The position numbers were made by a program, and so were the translations under genes. Positions 38,073 through 47,396 of a stretch of 64,000 nt of DNA are shown piece by piece. The number at the start of each line of letters is the position of its first letter. Position 1 is the first letter of the stretch. Source of the stretch: Tatumella sp. JGM118 (GTDB lineage Bacteria > Pseudomonadota > Gammaproteobacteria > Enterobacterales > Enterobacteriaceae); assembly GCF_018257515.1 (NCBI RefSeq), contig NZ_JAERJR010000010.1, forward strand, positions 44,945 through 108,944, read 5' to 3'. A model generated the notes under the pieces. The model did not search any database. It saw only the letters and a list, made by a program, of their open reading frames with translations, and had not been told where the DNA came from.

Positions 38073-38120
38073 TTCTCAGGTCTGTGGGTAAGTAGTCTGG
38101 CTGTTGTTTAATATCAGATC

Positions 38121-38372
38121 GTGAATATTCCGTTCGCTTTATGATAAAGCAGGCTGTCCTCTGCACTCCCAGCCTTGCGACAAACCTGACCGCCGCTGCG
38201 CGGTACCTTCGCTCACTCATTTGTCCATTACGGACCGGTCACGATTCGCTCCTGCTCAGCATGACCTCTCGCCGCGTCCCTGCGGCTCGTCCTGGACATA
38301 TTCATTCGCTCAGCGGTGCGATGTCGCGGTAAATCACCGGGATGTGGGACAGGGAAAAGCGGGGGCTTTTTT
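38121..38372. repeat. Long-form copy (C) of the dispersed repeat, with internal deletion
   Basis: Same landmarks as copy B (GTGAATATTCCGTTCGC to GGGGGC plus T run), but about 45 bases around the first hairpin are missing, joining GCAGGCTGT directly to CCTCTGCACTC. The 3' two thirds match copy B almost base for base, suggesting recent duplication or gene conversion. Confidence 0.85.
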
Positions 38373-38499
38373 GCAGTAAAAGGAAAGCTGGCCAGCAATG
38401 AATAGGAAATAACTTTTTCCCGATGCCTGTAAGCGACATAAAGTCTTTACTTTGACTTTGGTGCGGGAAGAAAAAGAGATCCACAACTGAATCTTTATT

Positions 38500-39105
38500 T
38501 TAAATAATAGTGGGGCCGGCAGGTATCGCTTCGAGCGCAACACCTACAGCCTCTTGCAGCTCTGTCAGGGTATACCCATCATGGGCCTGGATGGCCAAAC
38601 CTTGCATTACGACTGTAATGAAAATGGACAGACGCTCGGCCTCTTGTCTGGATACCCGGTTAAGTAGTTTGTCCCTGAGTAAGCATCGAAATTCATAACG
38701 ACGCTGAACAAGTTCTTTCGCCAGATCGGTATTGTCAGGATGACTGCTAATCATACCGGTATTGAGCATACAGCCAATCTCACCTTCCGGGTCGAGTAAT
38801 CCCCGTGCTGTGCCATCGAGCAGAAGGTAAATAGCATCCCGCAGAGATACCGCCTTATCCATAAACGAAAGGTCGGTGGTTCCCCGGAGTTCTTCGTATC
38901 GGTCCAGCGCTTCACGATAGAGCGCAGCTTTGTTACCGAACGCAGCATATAAGCTTGGTGCTGCGACACCTAATGTGGCCGTAAGCTGCTGGAAAGAAAC
39001 CCCCTCATAGCCATATCGCCAGAACAAGCGCATGGCAGTATCCAATGCTTTTTCCCGATCAAATCCACGTGGCCGACCAGACGGTCTGTCTTTTGATAAT
39101 TTCAT
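38500..39105 (-). CDS. TetR-family transcriptional regulator
   Basis: 201 residues from the ATG at 39105 (MKLSKDRPSGRPRGFDREKAL). The N-terminal helix-turn-helix is typical of TetR: FWRYGYEGVSFQQLTATLGV followed by PSLYAAFGNKAALYREAL. The C-terminal half is the effector-binding, dimerising part with no recognisable ligand. It is divergent from a short-chain dehydrogenase, which it probably represses; TCATTAAACAAT occurs twice in the shared promoter region. Confidence 0.9.
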   Translation of the reverse strand: MKLSKDRPSGRPRGFDREKALDTAMRLFWRYGYEGVSFQQLTATLGVAAPSLYAAFGNKAALYREALDRYEELRGTTDLSFMDKAVSLRDAIYLLLDGTARGLLDPEGEIGCMLNTGMISSHPDNTDLAKELVQRRYEFRCLLRDKLLNRVSRQEAERLSIFITVVMQGLAIQAHDGYTLTELQEAVGVALEAIPAGPTII

Positions 39106-39110
39106 AAAGA

Positions 39111-39171
39111 TCATTAAACAATGTTTGACAGTACAAATCAATCGCCTATTCTTTAGTAGTCATTAAACAAT
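39111..39171. promoter_or_regulatory. Repeated TetR operator candidate between the regulator and the dehydrogenase
   Basis: TCATTAAACAAT occurs at 39111-39122 and 39160-39171, one next to each gene start. The first copy extends into the partly palindromic AAACAATGTTT. The paired sites fit a divergent TetR operator controlling both promoters. The second copy abuts the dehydrogenase ribosome binding site AGGAGG. Confidence 0.5.
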
Positions 39172-39181
39172 AGGAGGTTCT

Positions 39182-39994
39182 GTGCCATCACCATCAATAA
39201 ATGCTGTAGCTGTTATTACCGGAGCGTCTTCCGGGATCGGAGCCGTTTACGCAGATCGACTGGCTAAGCGGGGTTATGACCTTATATTGGTTGCACGTCG
39301 GATCGAACGCTTACGAAACCTGAAAGAGGTATTGTCAGCCAGGTATCAGATAAACGTCCAGGTGATCGAGGCCGACCTGACCGTAGAGAATGACCTGGCA
39401 CAGGTCGAGCACGTTCTGCGATCTGATGAACGCATAGCCGTGCTCGTGAACAATGCAGGCAATGGTAAGCTGAGTGGTACCGTTGCTATGTCTGATGCCG
39501 ATACAGCCTCTACGATAGCGCTCAACATCGTAGCACCCACCCGACTGGCTCGCGCTATACTGCCCGCATTCATCGGGCGGAATACAGGCAGTATCATCAA
39601 CGTATCCTCGGTAATGGCATTCCATGCTCTGCCTGTCACGACACTTTACAGTGCGACTAAGAGCTATTTACTGATGTTCAGTCGCGGGTTACAAACTGAA
39701 CTGGCAGAAACAGATATCCGTGTTCAGGCTGTTCTGCCTGCAGGGACGGCGACTGAGTTTTATGAACATTCCGGTGTCCCGCTTTCAGCTTTCGATCCTT
39801 CGGTTGTTATGACTACCGAAAATCTGGTCGATGCCGCGCTTTCTGGTTTCGATGCAGGCGAGAAGGTTACGCTTCCATCGGTCCACGATACTGCTTTCTG
39901 GACGGCTTACGATGAGGCAGAGGAAGCGCTGTTCGGCGCTACACAAACCGGTATTCCGGCACCGCGCTATTCTCATGCGATTTCAGCTGAATAA
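39182..39994 (+). CDS. Short-chain dehydrogenase/reductase
   Basis: 270 residues from a GTG at 39182 with AGGAGG six bases upstream. Classical short-chain dehydrogenase motifs are present: VITGASSGIG for cofactor binding, VLVNNAGNG, and the catalytic Ser and Tyr-x3-Lys in INVSSVMAF and TLYSATKSY. Two Arg after the second strand (ARRIERL) suggest NADP preference. Substrate unknown. Likely controlled by the divergent TetR regulator. Confidence 0.9.
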   Translation: MPSPSINAVAVITGASSGIGAVYADRLAKRGYDLILVARRIERLRNLKEVLSARYQINVQVIEADLTVENDLAQVEHVLRSDERIAVLVNNAGNGKLSGTVAMSDADTASTIALNIVAPTRLARAILPAFIGRNTGSIINVSSVMAFHALPVTTLYSATKSYLLMFSRGLQTELAETDIRVQAVLPAGTATEFYEHSGVPLSAFDPSVVMTTENLVDAALSGFDAGEKVTLPSVHDTAFWTAYDEAEEALFGATQTGIPAPRYSHAISAE

Positions 39995-40040
39995 TACGTG
40001 GAGGGTAAGACCCCGTTTAACAAGCGCCGTAACCTTTTTA

Positions 40041-40527
40041 CAGACGTAAAAAAACCCGCCGGAGCGGGTTTCTTCAAATATGGTCGGCGAGAAAGGGTTA
40101 TTCCCCTTCGGGCCGTTGCTACGCAACGTTGTCTCGCTTCGCCCGGCTCAAACCTCCTTCGGAGATTCTCATCCTGTTAACTACAGACGTAAAAAAACCC
40201 GCCGGAGCGGGTTTCTTCGAAGATGGTCGGCGAGAGAGGATGATTCCCCTTCGGGCCGTTGCTACGCAACGTTGTCTCGCTCCGCCCGGCTCAAACCTCC
40301 TTCGGAGGTTCTCATCCTGTTAACTACAGGCGTAAAAAAACCCGCCGGAGCGGGTTTATTCGAAGATGGTCGGCGAGAGAGGATGATTCCCCTTCGGGCC
40401 GTTGCTACGCAACGTTGTCTCGCTTCGCTCGGCTCAAACCTCCTTCGGAGGTTCTCATCCTGTTAACTACAGACGTAAAAAAACCCGCCGGAGCGGGTTT
40501 CTTCGAAGATGGTCGGCGAGAGAGGAT
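40041..40527. repeat. 143-bp tandem repeat downstream of tRNA-Pro, 3.4 copies
   Basis: CAGACG (CAGGCG in one copy) with AAAAAAACCCGCC starts at 40041, 40184, 40327 and 40470, exactly 143 bases apart. Each unit, read on the minus strand, holds a CCTCCGAAGGAGG hairpin, AACGTTGCGTAGCAACG, a copy of the tRNA-Pro 3' end (CTCTCTCGCCGACCA, with small changes in the oldest copy), then a terminator. The fourth unit runs into the real tRNA-Pro gene. The structure resembles the E. coli tyrT repeats that carry the tRNA 3' end. Open frames across it are spurious. Confidence 0.9.
40477..40500 (-). terminator. Rho-independent terminator after tRNA-Pro (first of four)
   Basis: AAACCCGC at 40481-40488 pairs with GCGGGTTT at 40493-40500 around CGGA; on the minus strand it is followed by seven T. 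Identical copies lie 143, 286 and 429 bases further along in the tandem repeat, so readthrough past the first would meet three more. Confidence 0.9.
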
Positions 40528-40586
40528 TCGAACCTCCGACCCACTGGTCCCAAACCAGTTGCGCTACCAAGCTGCGCTACTCGCCG
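40510..40586 (-). tRNA. proM: tRNA-Pro (anticodon UGG)
   Basis: 77 bases including encoded CCA. Acceptor CGGCGAG/CTCGCCG, anticodon loop TTTGGGA, T-arm with GGTTCGAATCC. Last of the four-gene cluster; its 3' end is the part copied in the downstream 143-bp repeats. Confidence 0.97.
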
Positions 40587-40615
40587 AAATACTGCTTTCT
40601 CTCTTATTTTTTGCC

Positions 40616-40702
40616 TGGTGCGAAGAGAGGGACTTGAACCCTCACGTCCGTTAAGACACTAACACCTGAAGCTAGCGCGTCTACCAATTCCGCCACCTTC
40701 GC
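40616..40702 (-). tRNA. leuT: tRNA-Leu (anticodon CAG)
   Basis: 87 bases with the long variable arm of leucine tRNAs and encoded CCA. Acceptor GCGAAGG/CTTCGCA region, anticodon in CTTCAGGTG, T-arm GGTTCAAGTCC. Confidence 0.97.
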
Positions 40703-40717
40703 ATAACCAGCAAAAAA

Positions 40718-40793
40718 TGGGGTGGCTAATGGGACTCGAACCCACGACAACTGGAATCACAATCCAGGGCTCTACCAACTGAGCTATAGCCAC
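40718..40793 (-). tRNA. hisR: tRNA-His (anticodon GUG)
   Basis: 76 bases with encoded CCA. Anticodon GTG in GGATTGTGATTCC; GTGGCTA pairs with TAGCCAC, giving the extra G-1:C73 pair specific to histidine tRNA. Confidence 0.97.
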
Positions 40794-40876
40794 CATATCT
40801 TTCTTACTACAACGATGCCAAAAACATCTTTACTACTCTCGCGGTAAACCACCGCAGCTCTTGCGCATAAACCAAA

Positions 40877-40953
<77 letters not shown>

Positions 40954-40974
40954 TTAGCGCCGTTGCGGATGCGG

Positions 40975-41003
40975 ATATTACGGGTTTGAGGTGATCCTGT
41001 CTA
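40975..41003 (-). promoter_or_regulatory. Promoter of the tRNA operon
   Basis: On the minus strand TAGACA (40998-41003) and TAATAT (40975-40980) are 17 bases apart, followed by a GC-rich CCGCATCCGC discriminator, as in promoters of stable RNA under stringent control. The first tRNA starts 21 bases after the -10 box. Confidence 0.8.
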
Positions 41004-41102
41004 GTGCTTTTTAAATAAAAAAATTCATTTGCTTACTGAATGCACAGTTTGAGCGAAGATTCAGCATAACGGGTAATAATTCACCGCGATACTGCTGCTG
41101 AA

Positions 41103-41843
41103 TCACAATTTCCCCAGCCAGTGATACTTTTGATAACGGAGCAGCCTGAGCTGTCTTCGCCAGCGGGAGGGCTGCTTAATCAGCCGGTATAGCCACTCCA
41201 GACCCATTTTCTGCCATATCAGGGGAGCACGCTTAACCCGACCGCTGAAAACATCATACGTCCCGCCTACGCCCATATAGAGAGCATCAGGATAAATTTC
41301 ACGGCAACGGCGAATAAAAAGTTCCTGACGGGGGGACCCCATCGCCACGGTCACTATCTTTGCGCCGCTGTCGGCTATCGCACGGATCACACCCTCTGTT
41401 TGCTGTTCCGTAAAATAGCCATCCTGTGTACCGGCCACCGGGACTGCCCACTGTTGCCGCAGTTTATCACCGGTATACTGCAGTACCTCCGCCTGCCCAC
41501 CGACCAGAAAAACAGGAATACATTTCTGACCCGCGGACTGCATCAACGCATACCAGAGATCGACACCGGCAATGCGGGTCACTTTACTGCCCGGATATTT
41601 TTTTCGTATCGAACGGACAATACTGATGCCGTCTGCATAGTTGAATTCCGCCGCCGATAAAATCTGCTGCACCTGCGGATTTTGTTCTGCCGTCAGGATT
41701 TTTTCTGCATTAATCGCCACCAGCATCCCGCACCGGGGATGCTGCGGTGGTAACAGAAAATCAGTGAACTCACTGAGAGAACTGAAACCATACAGAGGTA
41801 CCCCCCGAATATTGTAGGGGGGCTTCACGGAAGAATTACTCAT
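41103..41843 (-). CDS. wecG: UDP-ManNAcA transferase of common antigen synthesis
   Basis: 246 residues, GT26 family. AINAEKILTAEQN, NYADGISIVRSIRKKYPG, VFLVGGQAEVL, VTVAMGSPRQELFIRRC and MGVGGTYDVFSGRVKRAP are the family signature blocks. It adds ManNAcA to undecaprenyl-PP-GlcNAc to make lipid II of ECA. It is the last wec gene; no yifK lies between it and the tRNA cluster. The hairpin GATTCAGCA/TGCTGAATC at 41058-41104 overlaps its stop. Confidence 0.95.
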   Translation of the reverse strand: MSNSSVKPPYNIRGVPLYGFSSLSEFTDFLLPPQHPRCGMLVAINAEKILTAEQNPQVQQILSAAEFNYADGISIVRSIRKKYPGSKVTRIAGVDLWYALMQSAGQKCIPVFLVGGQAEVLQYTGDKLRQQWAVPVAGTQDGYFTEQQTEGVIRAIADSGAKIVTVAMGSPRQELFIRRCREIYPDALYMGVGGTYDVFSGRVKRAPLIWQKMGLEWLYRLIKQPSRWRRQLRLLRYQKYHWLGKL

Positions 41844-41861
41844 GCACTCATTGTCCTGCCA

Positions 41862-43220
41862 TTACTGATTTTTAATAGTTAACGCGGCATCGGTTGTCCG
41901 GATAATCCGGTCACGGATAACGCCTGCGCTTTTCAGAAACCAGAAAACTGTTTTAGCTACCAGTAACGAAAAAAGAAAAATAACACTAAAGAAAACTATC
42001 CGCGAACCGAAGGCATCCAGCCCCTCACGTGCCAGCACTATCATGTTAAAAATGGCACCAAAGCAAAAGCTGTTCAGTACCGCCGCGGTATAGCGGTTCT
42101 TCTCCTGCTGCGCCTGCCGGTAAATCGCATCAAAGCCTTTGATAATCAGTCCGACCACTACCGCACCGGGTGCCAGCAACCAGGCCCCGCCCATGACCAC
42201 CAGCGAGCCTATCAGGGTCGGGGAAATTGCCAGGCCTGAATGATTGTGCAGCACATCCCAGGTAAAGTAATTAGCACTGTTCAGAACCGTCGCCGGTCGG
42301 TCATGCCATAACCAGCCAGGAATAAAGACATAGAAATCACGCCACATCGGGGCCAGCCCCTGAAATTCGATCCGGTGGTAATGACTCAGTAATAAGCCCA
42401 GATTTTCCCACGGCGAGAAGGTATCCCGGGTCAGATAGAGGAAGGTATAGAACGCTTCATCGCCCGACACCTGCAGGTTATAACGTCGTAACGCCAGCCA
42501 GAACATCGCGACCACCGATAACACGCCAGCGGACGCCAGCATTGCCAGATTAATCCAGCCACGGGTAATACCGATAAACAGGAACAGAGCAAAAGCAATA
42601 ATGATATTGGCCCGCGTACCGCCGACAATCAGGTACGTCAGCACCCCGAAGCCCACGGTATACACCAGAAAGATCATCCAGTTTTTCCGTGTCGGCTTCA
42701 GAAAATAAACGATAAGCATCGCCGGGATAAAGAAATAGAAAAACCGTTTCAGTGCAACCCCGGAAACCTTACTGGAAAAGATCTGGCTGTAGGAACTGAG
42801 CCTGAACAGTAAAAACCCATTATGCATAAAGAAAACAGCCACGGTGCCAATGGCAATGAATGCCAGTAAGCCACAGAGGATGAGTGTCTCCACCCGGTTC
42901 ATTCTCAGTAATGCCGGAACCTCCGATGGCCCTCCCCGGCGCAATTTCACTTTATATGTCAGATAGTAGAGGCCATAGAACCCGGTGGCAGAGAGTATCG
43001 CCTGTAACAGATATTCCGGGGGCACCACCGGGGCATGAAAGCAAAATACCAGCAAGCTGGTCAGCGGAAACCCGAAATAAAATGTCAGTAGAAAAAGCAG
43101 CGAAAAAAACAGATGAAAATTAAACCGCACCCGCCGGAACTCTTTCCAGGTCAGTGTCAGCACAAAGGTCAGGCAGCAAAGATAAACGGTAGCGAGACCG
43201 GAGAACTGCAACAGACTCAT
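41862..43220 (-). CDS. wzyE: ECA polymerase WzyE
   Basis: 452 residues, with about 11 hydrophobic segments along the length ([38 protein letters not shown] and others) and the [25 protein letters not shown] segment characteristic of WzyE. Polymerises the trisaccharide repeat in the periplasm. Overlaps wecF by 4 bases. Confidence 0.95.
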   Translation of the reverse strand: MSLLQFSGLATVYLCCLTFVLTLTWKEFRRVRFNFHLFFSLLFLLTFYFGFPLTSLLVFCFHAPVVPPEYLLQAILSATGFYGLYYLTYKVKLRRGGPSEVPALLRMNRVETLILCGLLAFIAIGTVAVFFMHNGFLLFRLSSYSQIFSSKVSGVALKRFFYFFIPAMLIVYFLKPTRKNWMIFLVYTVGFGVLTYLIVGGTRANIIIAFALFLFIGITRGWINLAMLASAGVLSVVAMFWLALRRYNLQVSGDEAFYTFLYLTRDTFSPWENLGLLLSHYHRIEFQGLAPMWRDFYVFIPGWLWHDRPATVLNSANYFTWDVLHNHSGLAISPTLIGSLVVMGGAWLLAPGAVVVGLIIKGFDAIYRQAQQEKNRYTAAVLNSFCFGAIFNMIVLAREGLDAFGSRIVFFSVIFLFSLLVAKTVFWFLKSAGVIRDRIIRTTDAALTIKNQ

Positions 43221-44299
43221 GCTTCCTCCCCGGATTCCAGCGAATGTAACAGCTCATACCAGCCCTGGAGATATCCCGGAGAAAGGAAAGCAATCGCGGA
43301 TTTATCACAGCTTTCCAGCTGCCGGCGGGCTTCATCAATCACAGGCAAAGTCAGTGTATCCCCCTGGAAAAGGACCGGCAGTTTCTGTTCTGTCAGATCA
43401 CGCCAGAACGGATTTTCCCGGCTGACAACGAACGGAATATTTTTTTCGATTAATAAACACAAAGTACCAATGCCCTGTTGACGTTGAAAAATAAAGTAAC
43501 CCAGCTGACAACGATCCAGAATGCTCTGATACGCCGCGAAATCCATCGTTTCCGTTAATATACTGACCTGCCCGTCCGGGAAGTATTTCTCAGCGACCGC
43601 CTCTACAGACGAGATATAAGGCTGATTACCGGCCGGATATCCCATTGGCACCATCACCCGCACATTGGCGCCAAACTGGTGATGGATCTCTGCCAGTGCC
43701 TGTGCGTGACGATTGGTCGGGTCTCCTGAATTACCCAGTAAAATCGTCAGCGGTGGTATGTTATCGTCAGGGACGTCACTGTTTACGTTCACCGGCATTC
43801 TGGCCGGAAAATAGAGCAGTGATGCAGGTACCGAGGGCACCCGTTGCTGAAAATAGCAGATATCTCCCCGTGTCGCCCAAACCCCGGCGACCCGCTTCCT
43901 GGCCCTGCGGCGCAGAAGATAAAACAGCCGGAAACGAAGCTGGCGGGAATCTTCATAGAGATCGGCCCCCCAGATATGCCAGTACAGTTGATGGCGGGTA
44001 ATTTTCCCACTGAGTAACGCCAGCCATAGCCAGGGATTAAACTGTCCGTGACAGAAAAAGCGGTAGCGGCGATCAGCGGCCAGCTTCACCACTGCCTGTG
44101 CGAGGCTTTTTTTATCAGAAAAAACCTGTAGTTCCAGTGAAGTAAACTCAGCCAGTGACTCCGGGGCAGAAGAGACCACCATAAATTTCCGTGCCTGTGC
44201 CACCGGGACCTGCGTGGCCAGCTGATCATTAAAGAAACGGAGCAATGTCAGGTTATGATGGGGGATATCTGCACCGAGCAGATGGATCAATGTCGTCAT
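43217..44299 (-). CDS. wecF: TDP-Fuc4NAc:lipid II transferase
   Basis: 360 residues, GT56 family. [50 protein letters not shown] and [17 protein letters not shown] are the WecF landmarks. It adds Fuc4NAc to complete ECA lipid III. It overlaps both neighbours by 4 bases. Confidence 0.95.
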   Translation of the reverse strand: MTTLIHLLGADIPHHNLTLLRFFNDQLATQVPVAQARKFMVVSSAPESLAEFTSLELQVFSDKKSLAQAVVKLAADRRYRFFCHGQFNPWLWLALLSGKITRHQLYWHIWGADLYEDSRQLRFRLFYLLRRRARKRVAGVWATRGDICYFQQRVPSVPASLLYFPARMPVNVNSDVPDDNIPPLTILLGNSGDPTNRHAQALAEIHHQFGANVRVMVPMGYPAGNQPYISSVEAVAEKYFPDGQVSILTETMDFAAYQSILDRCQLGYFIFQRQQGIGTLCLLIEKNIPFVVSRENPFWRDLTEQKLPVLFQGDTLTLPVIDEARRQLESCDKSAIAFLSPGYLQGWYELLHSLESGEEA

Positions 44300-45543
44300 T
44301 TTCTATACCAACACAAAAATACCGCCCCGCACAGGGCAAAATAAATCATATAACACAGTGCATAAGCCTGTACGGCGCCGATCACCCCATGGGCCGGGAT
44401 CAGCCAGCAGGCACTGGCCATCAACAGGATAAACTGGCTGACCTCGGTAAGAAGATAAAAACGCAGGGAAGCCCTGGCAATCACCAGGTAACCGAAGACG
44501 TAAGCACCGACCTTGAAGAAATCACCGATCAGTTGCCAGACGAACAGATCGCGCATTGCACTGAACTTCGGTGAAAACAGGAGCCAAATCGCCACATCAC
44601 GCAGCAGCCAGACCATGATGGCTATAGCCGCGACGACCGGTAATACAAAGCGTAATGCACGGCCTATTTCCCTGGCAACATCCTGTTTGCGGCTCAGTCG
44701 GGCCAGTGTCGGTAATAGCCAGACACTGAAAGTTGCCGTAATAAACTGCAGCCAGGCATCTGAAATACTGCTCACGCCCTGCCATAACCCCACGTCCTGC
44801 CATCCTGCATGCGCCGCCAGCAGGTTACGCATCATAATCCAGGCCACCGGTAACGTCAGTGCCGTCATCATGGCCATTAAGGTATAGCGAAATAATTGCG
44901 CAGCCATCTGCGGATGCCAGCGCGGAATAAACCAGTGCCACTGCACAGGCGTTCTGCCCTTCAGTAAGACGCCTGCCGGGAGCAGGGTTACCGCCGGCAC
45001 CAGAGCCAGCCCGATCAGCGCCCCGGAATACCCTCCCGCCAGCCAGCTCAGCAGATACCCCACGACGCCCAGCAGGCTGCCGCCGGCAACCACCAGCGCA
45101 TTGCCCCTGGCATCACGGAAGCCTTTCAGTTGCGCCTGCAGCAGGTTTGCCCAGGCGATACCGGCCTGCAGAAAGGCGACAACCCGGATCACCTGGCTGT
45201 ACTGGTCATTTCCGAAAAGCATGTCACTGATCGGGGCCGCCGCCAGTAAAAGGACAACAGCCAGTAAAAAAACTGCCCCCGACACAATCGCCGAAGAGGT
45301 GGCCGTCAGTGCACGCAGTTTCTCCGGTTGCTGCTGATACTCTGCAGTGAATCGGGTGACGCCATTAAATATGCCGGCACCGGCCATCACTCCCAGAACG
45401 GTGATAAGTTGCCGGAAGTTTCCTGCCAGCCCAATCCCTGACGGGCCATAACTGACCGCCAGTAATTTTATGACCAGCAGTCCGCACAGGATCTTGGTCA
45501 GTGTTGATAACGACGTCCAGAGAGAGGCTTTAGCCAGTGACAT
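44296..45543 (-). CDS. wzxE: ECA lipid III flippase WzxE
   Basis: 415 residues, about 12 hydrophobic segments. Begins [36 protein letters not shown], the WzxE/MOP start, with [25 protein letters not shown]. Moves ECA lipid III across the inner membrane. One base overlap with wecE. Confidence 0.95.
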   Translation of the reverse strand: MSLAKASLWTSLSTLTKILCGLLVIKLLAVSYGPSGIGLAGNFRQLITVLGVMAGAGIFNGVTRFTAEYQQQPEKLRALTATSSAIVSGAVFLLAVVLLLAAAPISDMLFGNDQYSQVIRVVAFLQAGIAWANLLQAQLKGFRDARGNALVVAGGSLLGVVGYLLSWLAGGYSGALIGLALVPAVTLLPAGVLLKGRTPVQWHWFIPRWHPQMAAQLFRYTLMAMMTALTLPVAWIMMRNLLAAHAGWQDVGLWQGVSSISDAWLQFITATFSVWLLPTLARLSRKQDVAREIGRALRFVLPVVAAIAIMVWLLRDVAIWLLFSPKFSAMRDLFVWQLIGDFFKVGAYVFGYLVIARASLRFYLLTEVSQFILLMASACWLIPAHGVIGAVQAYALCYMIYFALCGAVFLCWYRK

Positions 45544-46673
45544 CAGCGAAAGAAACTCATCAGTGAGCCGATAACCGTCTTCTGGTTGTTATCCGTCAGA
45601 TTGTAGAACAGTGGCAACCGCAGCAATCGCTCACTCTGTGAAGTGGTATAACGATCTTCCCCGTAGAAACGCCCAAATTGCTCCCCTGCCGGAGAACTGT
45701 GCAACGGAATATAGTGAAATACCGCCAGAATCTCGGCTTCTTTCATCCAGGCAATCAGTCTTTCCCGGGTGTCATTATCTTCAAGCCGGATAGCGAACAT
45801 ATGGGCATTGTGGGTACAGCCTTCCGGTACAACCGGTAATGTCAGACGTCCCTGGCTGGCCAGAGGTTGCAGGGCAGAGTAATAATTATTCCACAACGCC
45901 AGACGCCGCTGATTAATCTGCTCAGCAGATTCCAGCTGAGCCCACAAATAGGCGGCCTGTAAATCCGACATCAGGTAGCTGGACCCCAGGTCCCGCCAGG
46001 TATATTTATCTGTCTGCCCGCGGAAAAACTGACTCCGGTTGGTCCCTTTTTCCCGGATAATTTCGGCACGCGCGATCAGTTCAGGATCATTAATCAGCGT
46101 CGCCCCCCCTTCTCCACCGGCCGTATAATTTTTGGTTTCATGAAAACTGAAACACCCGATATGGCCGATAGATCCTAGCGGCCGGCCTTTATAGGCAGAC
46201 ATGACTCCCTGAGCGGCATCCTCAATCAGGTAGAGTTGATGTTTTTCGGTCAGCCGGACAATGGGATCCATCTCACAGGGGACCCCGGCATAATGCACTA
46301 CCACTACCGCCCGGGTTTTGTCGGTGATTGCCGCTTCAATCAGCGTTTCGTCAATATTAAGAGTATCCGGGCGAATATCGACAAAGACGATGCGTGCGCC
46401 GCGCAGGACAAACGCATTCGCAGTTGAAACGAAGGTATAACTTGGCATGATAACTTCGTCGCCAGGCACAATATTAATCAGCAGTGCCGCCATTTCCAGC
46501 GAAGCCGTACAGGAAGGGGTCAGCAGAACCTTATGGCTCCCGAACTGCTGTTCCATCCATTGCTGGCAGCGTCGGGTAAACCCGCCGTCGCCGCTCAGTT
46601 TTCCGCTCTCCATCGCCGAGCGCATATAGTCAAGTTCACTGCCTGTTACCGGAGGAGAATTAAAGGGGATCAT
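45543..46673 (-). CDS. wecE: dTDP-4-amino-4,6-dideoxygalactose transaminase
   Basis: 376 residues from the ATG at 46673 (MIPFNSPPVTGSELDYM). DegT/DnrJ aminotransferase fold: TPSCTASLEMAALL, GDEVIMPSYTFVSTANAF, YLIEDAAQGVMSAYKG, and the PLP lysine in FSFHETKNYTAGGEGG. It aminates dTDP-4-keto-6-deoxyglucose, whose supply must come from RmlB. Overlaps the end of wecD by 14 bases, which excludes the longer start at 46787. Confidence 0.95.
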   Translation of the reverse strand: MIPFNSPPVTGSELDYMRSAMESGKLSGDGGFTRRCQQWMEQQFGSHKVLLTPSCTASLEMAALLINIVPGDEVIMPSYTFVSTANAFVLRGARIVFVDIRPDTLNIDETLIEAAITDKTRAVVVVHYAGVPCEMDPIVRLTEKHQLYLIEDAAQGVMSAYKGRPLGSIGHIGCFSFHETKNYTAGGEGGATLINDPELIARAEIIREKGTNRSQFFRGQTDKYTWRDLGSSYLMSDLQAAYLWAQLESAEQINQRRLALWNNYYSALQPLASQGRLTLPVVPEGCTHNAHMFAIRLEDNDTRERLIAWMKEAEILAVFHYIPLHSSPAGEQFGRFYGEDRYTTSQSERLLRLPLFYNLTDNNQKTVIGSLMSFFR

Positions 46674-47367
46674 CTGTTTTCCTGTATAACCAATATGCCG
46701 TATTTTCCAGCCGCGCACCGCTACGAAGATAGAGCCGCATTGCTGCCAGGTTACTAAGCTGCGTCGTAATATGGAGCTGTGTGACACCCCTTACCCGTCC
46801 CCAGTCGGCCGCGGCCAGTAATAACCGCTGGCCCACACCTTTCCCCCGGGCATCAGGTAAAACAGCGAGCAGGCCAATACGCGCCTGCTCTCCGGTTTCA
46901 CGGACTGAAACGAATCCTTCGGGCTGGCCCTGCGCATTACAGGCAACCAGACACTGATCATCGAACGTCCCGTTCACAGCATTTTCGATCCATTGGGCGT
47001 AAAATCGCCGGCAGTCATCCTCGTTAAACCACGGGGCCCGAAAACGGCTTTGCAGAAAGGCGCTGGCTGCCGCATGGCGTAATTCCGGGATCTGTCCCGC
47101 CCGTGCGATACGCACACCGGTCTGGCGTGCGGTCTGCCTGAGCGTCATGACCAGAGAGGCTTCACCCTCTGCCAGCCGGAAACCGAGGCGGTTAAGCGTT
47201 CCGAGACTTTCGTAATCCTCTGCGCTGACTCTGGCCTGTAACAGGTGATATTGCTGCATCACCTCCACCGGCAGCGTCTGATCGCCACCGGCTGTAAACC
47301 GGCCTATCCGGCTGCCGAAAAATTCAGATTCCCATTCGAGAAAAGAAACACTGCCATTGATTTGCAT
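46660..47367 (-). CDS. wecD: dTDP-fucosamine acetyltransferase
   Basis: 235 residues from the ATG at 47367, preceded by GGGAG at 5 bases. A GNAT acetyltransferase: the acetyl-CoA-binding segment IGLLAVLPDARGKGVGQRLLLAA is clear, and the N-terminus has VSFLEWESEFFGSRIGR typical of WecD. Makes dTDP-Fuc4NAc. Only 29 bases separate it from wecC, where rffG and rffH sit in E. coli. Confidence 0.93.
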   Translation of the reverse strand: MQINGSVSFLEWESEFFGSRIGRFTAGGDQTLPVEVMQQYHLLQARVSAEDYESLGTLNRLGFRLAEGEASLVMTLRQTARQTGVRIARAGQIPELRHAAASAFLQSRFRAPWFNEDDCRRFYAQWIENAVNGTFDDQCLVACNAQGQPEGFVSVRETGEQARIGLLAVLPDARGKGVGQRLLLAAADWGRVRGVTQLHITTQLSNLAAMRLYLRSGARLENTAYWLYRKTDDPL

Positions 47368-47396
47368 CTGCACTCCCTGTCTGTCTGCGTTCAGGT

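Noticed and set aside
40041..40527. CRISPR array
   Set aside because: The whole 143-base unit repeats, with no unique spacers, no short direct repeat and no cas genes nearby.
40080..40662. Several long plus-strand frames (up to 131 codons) across the 143-bp repeats and tRNA genes
   Set aside because: They follow the repeat period, run into tRNA genes and have no ribosome binding sites; they are artefacts of repetitive structured RNA sequence.
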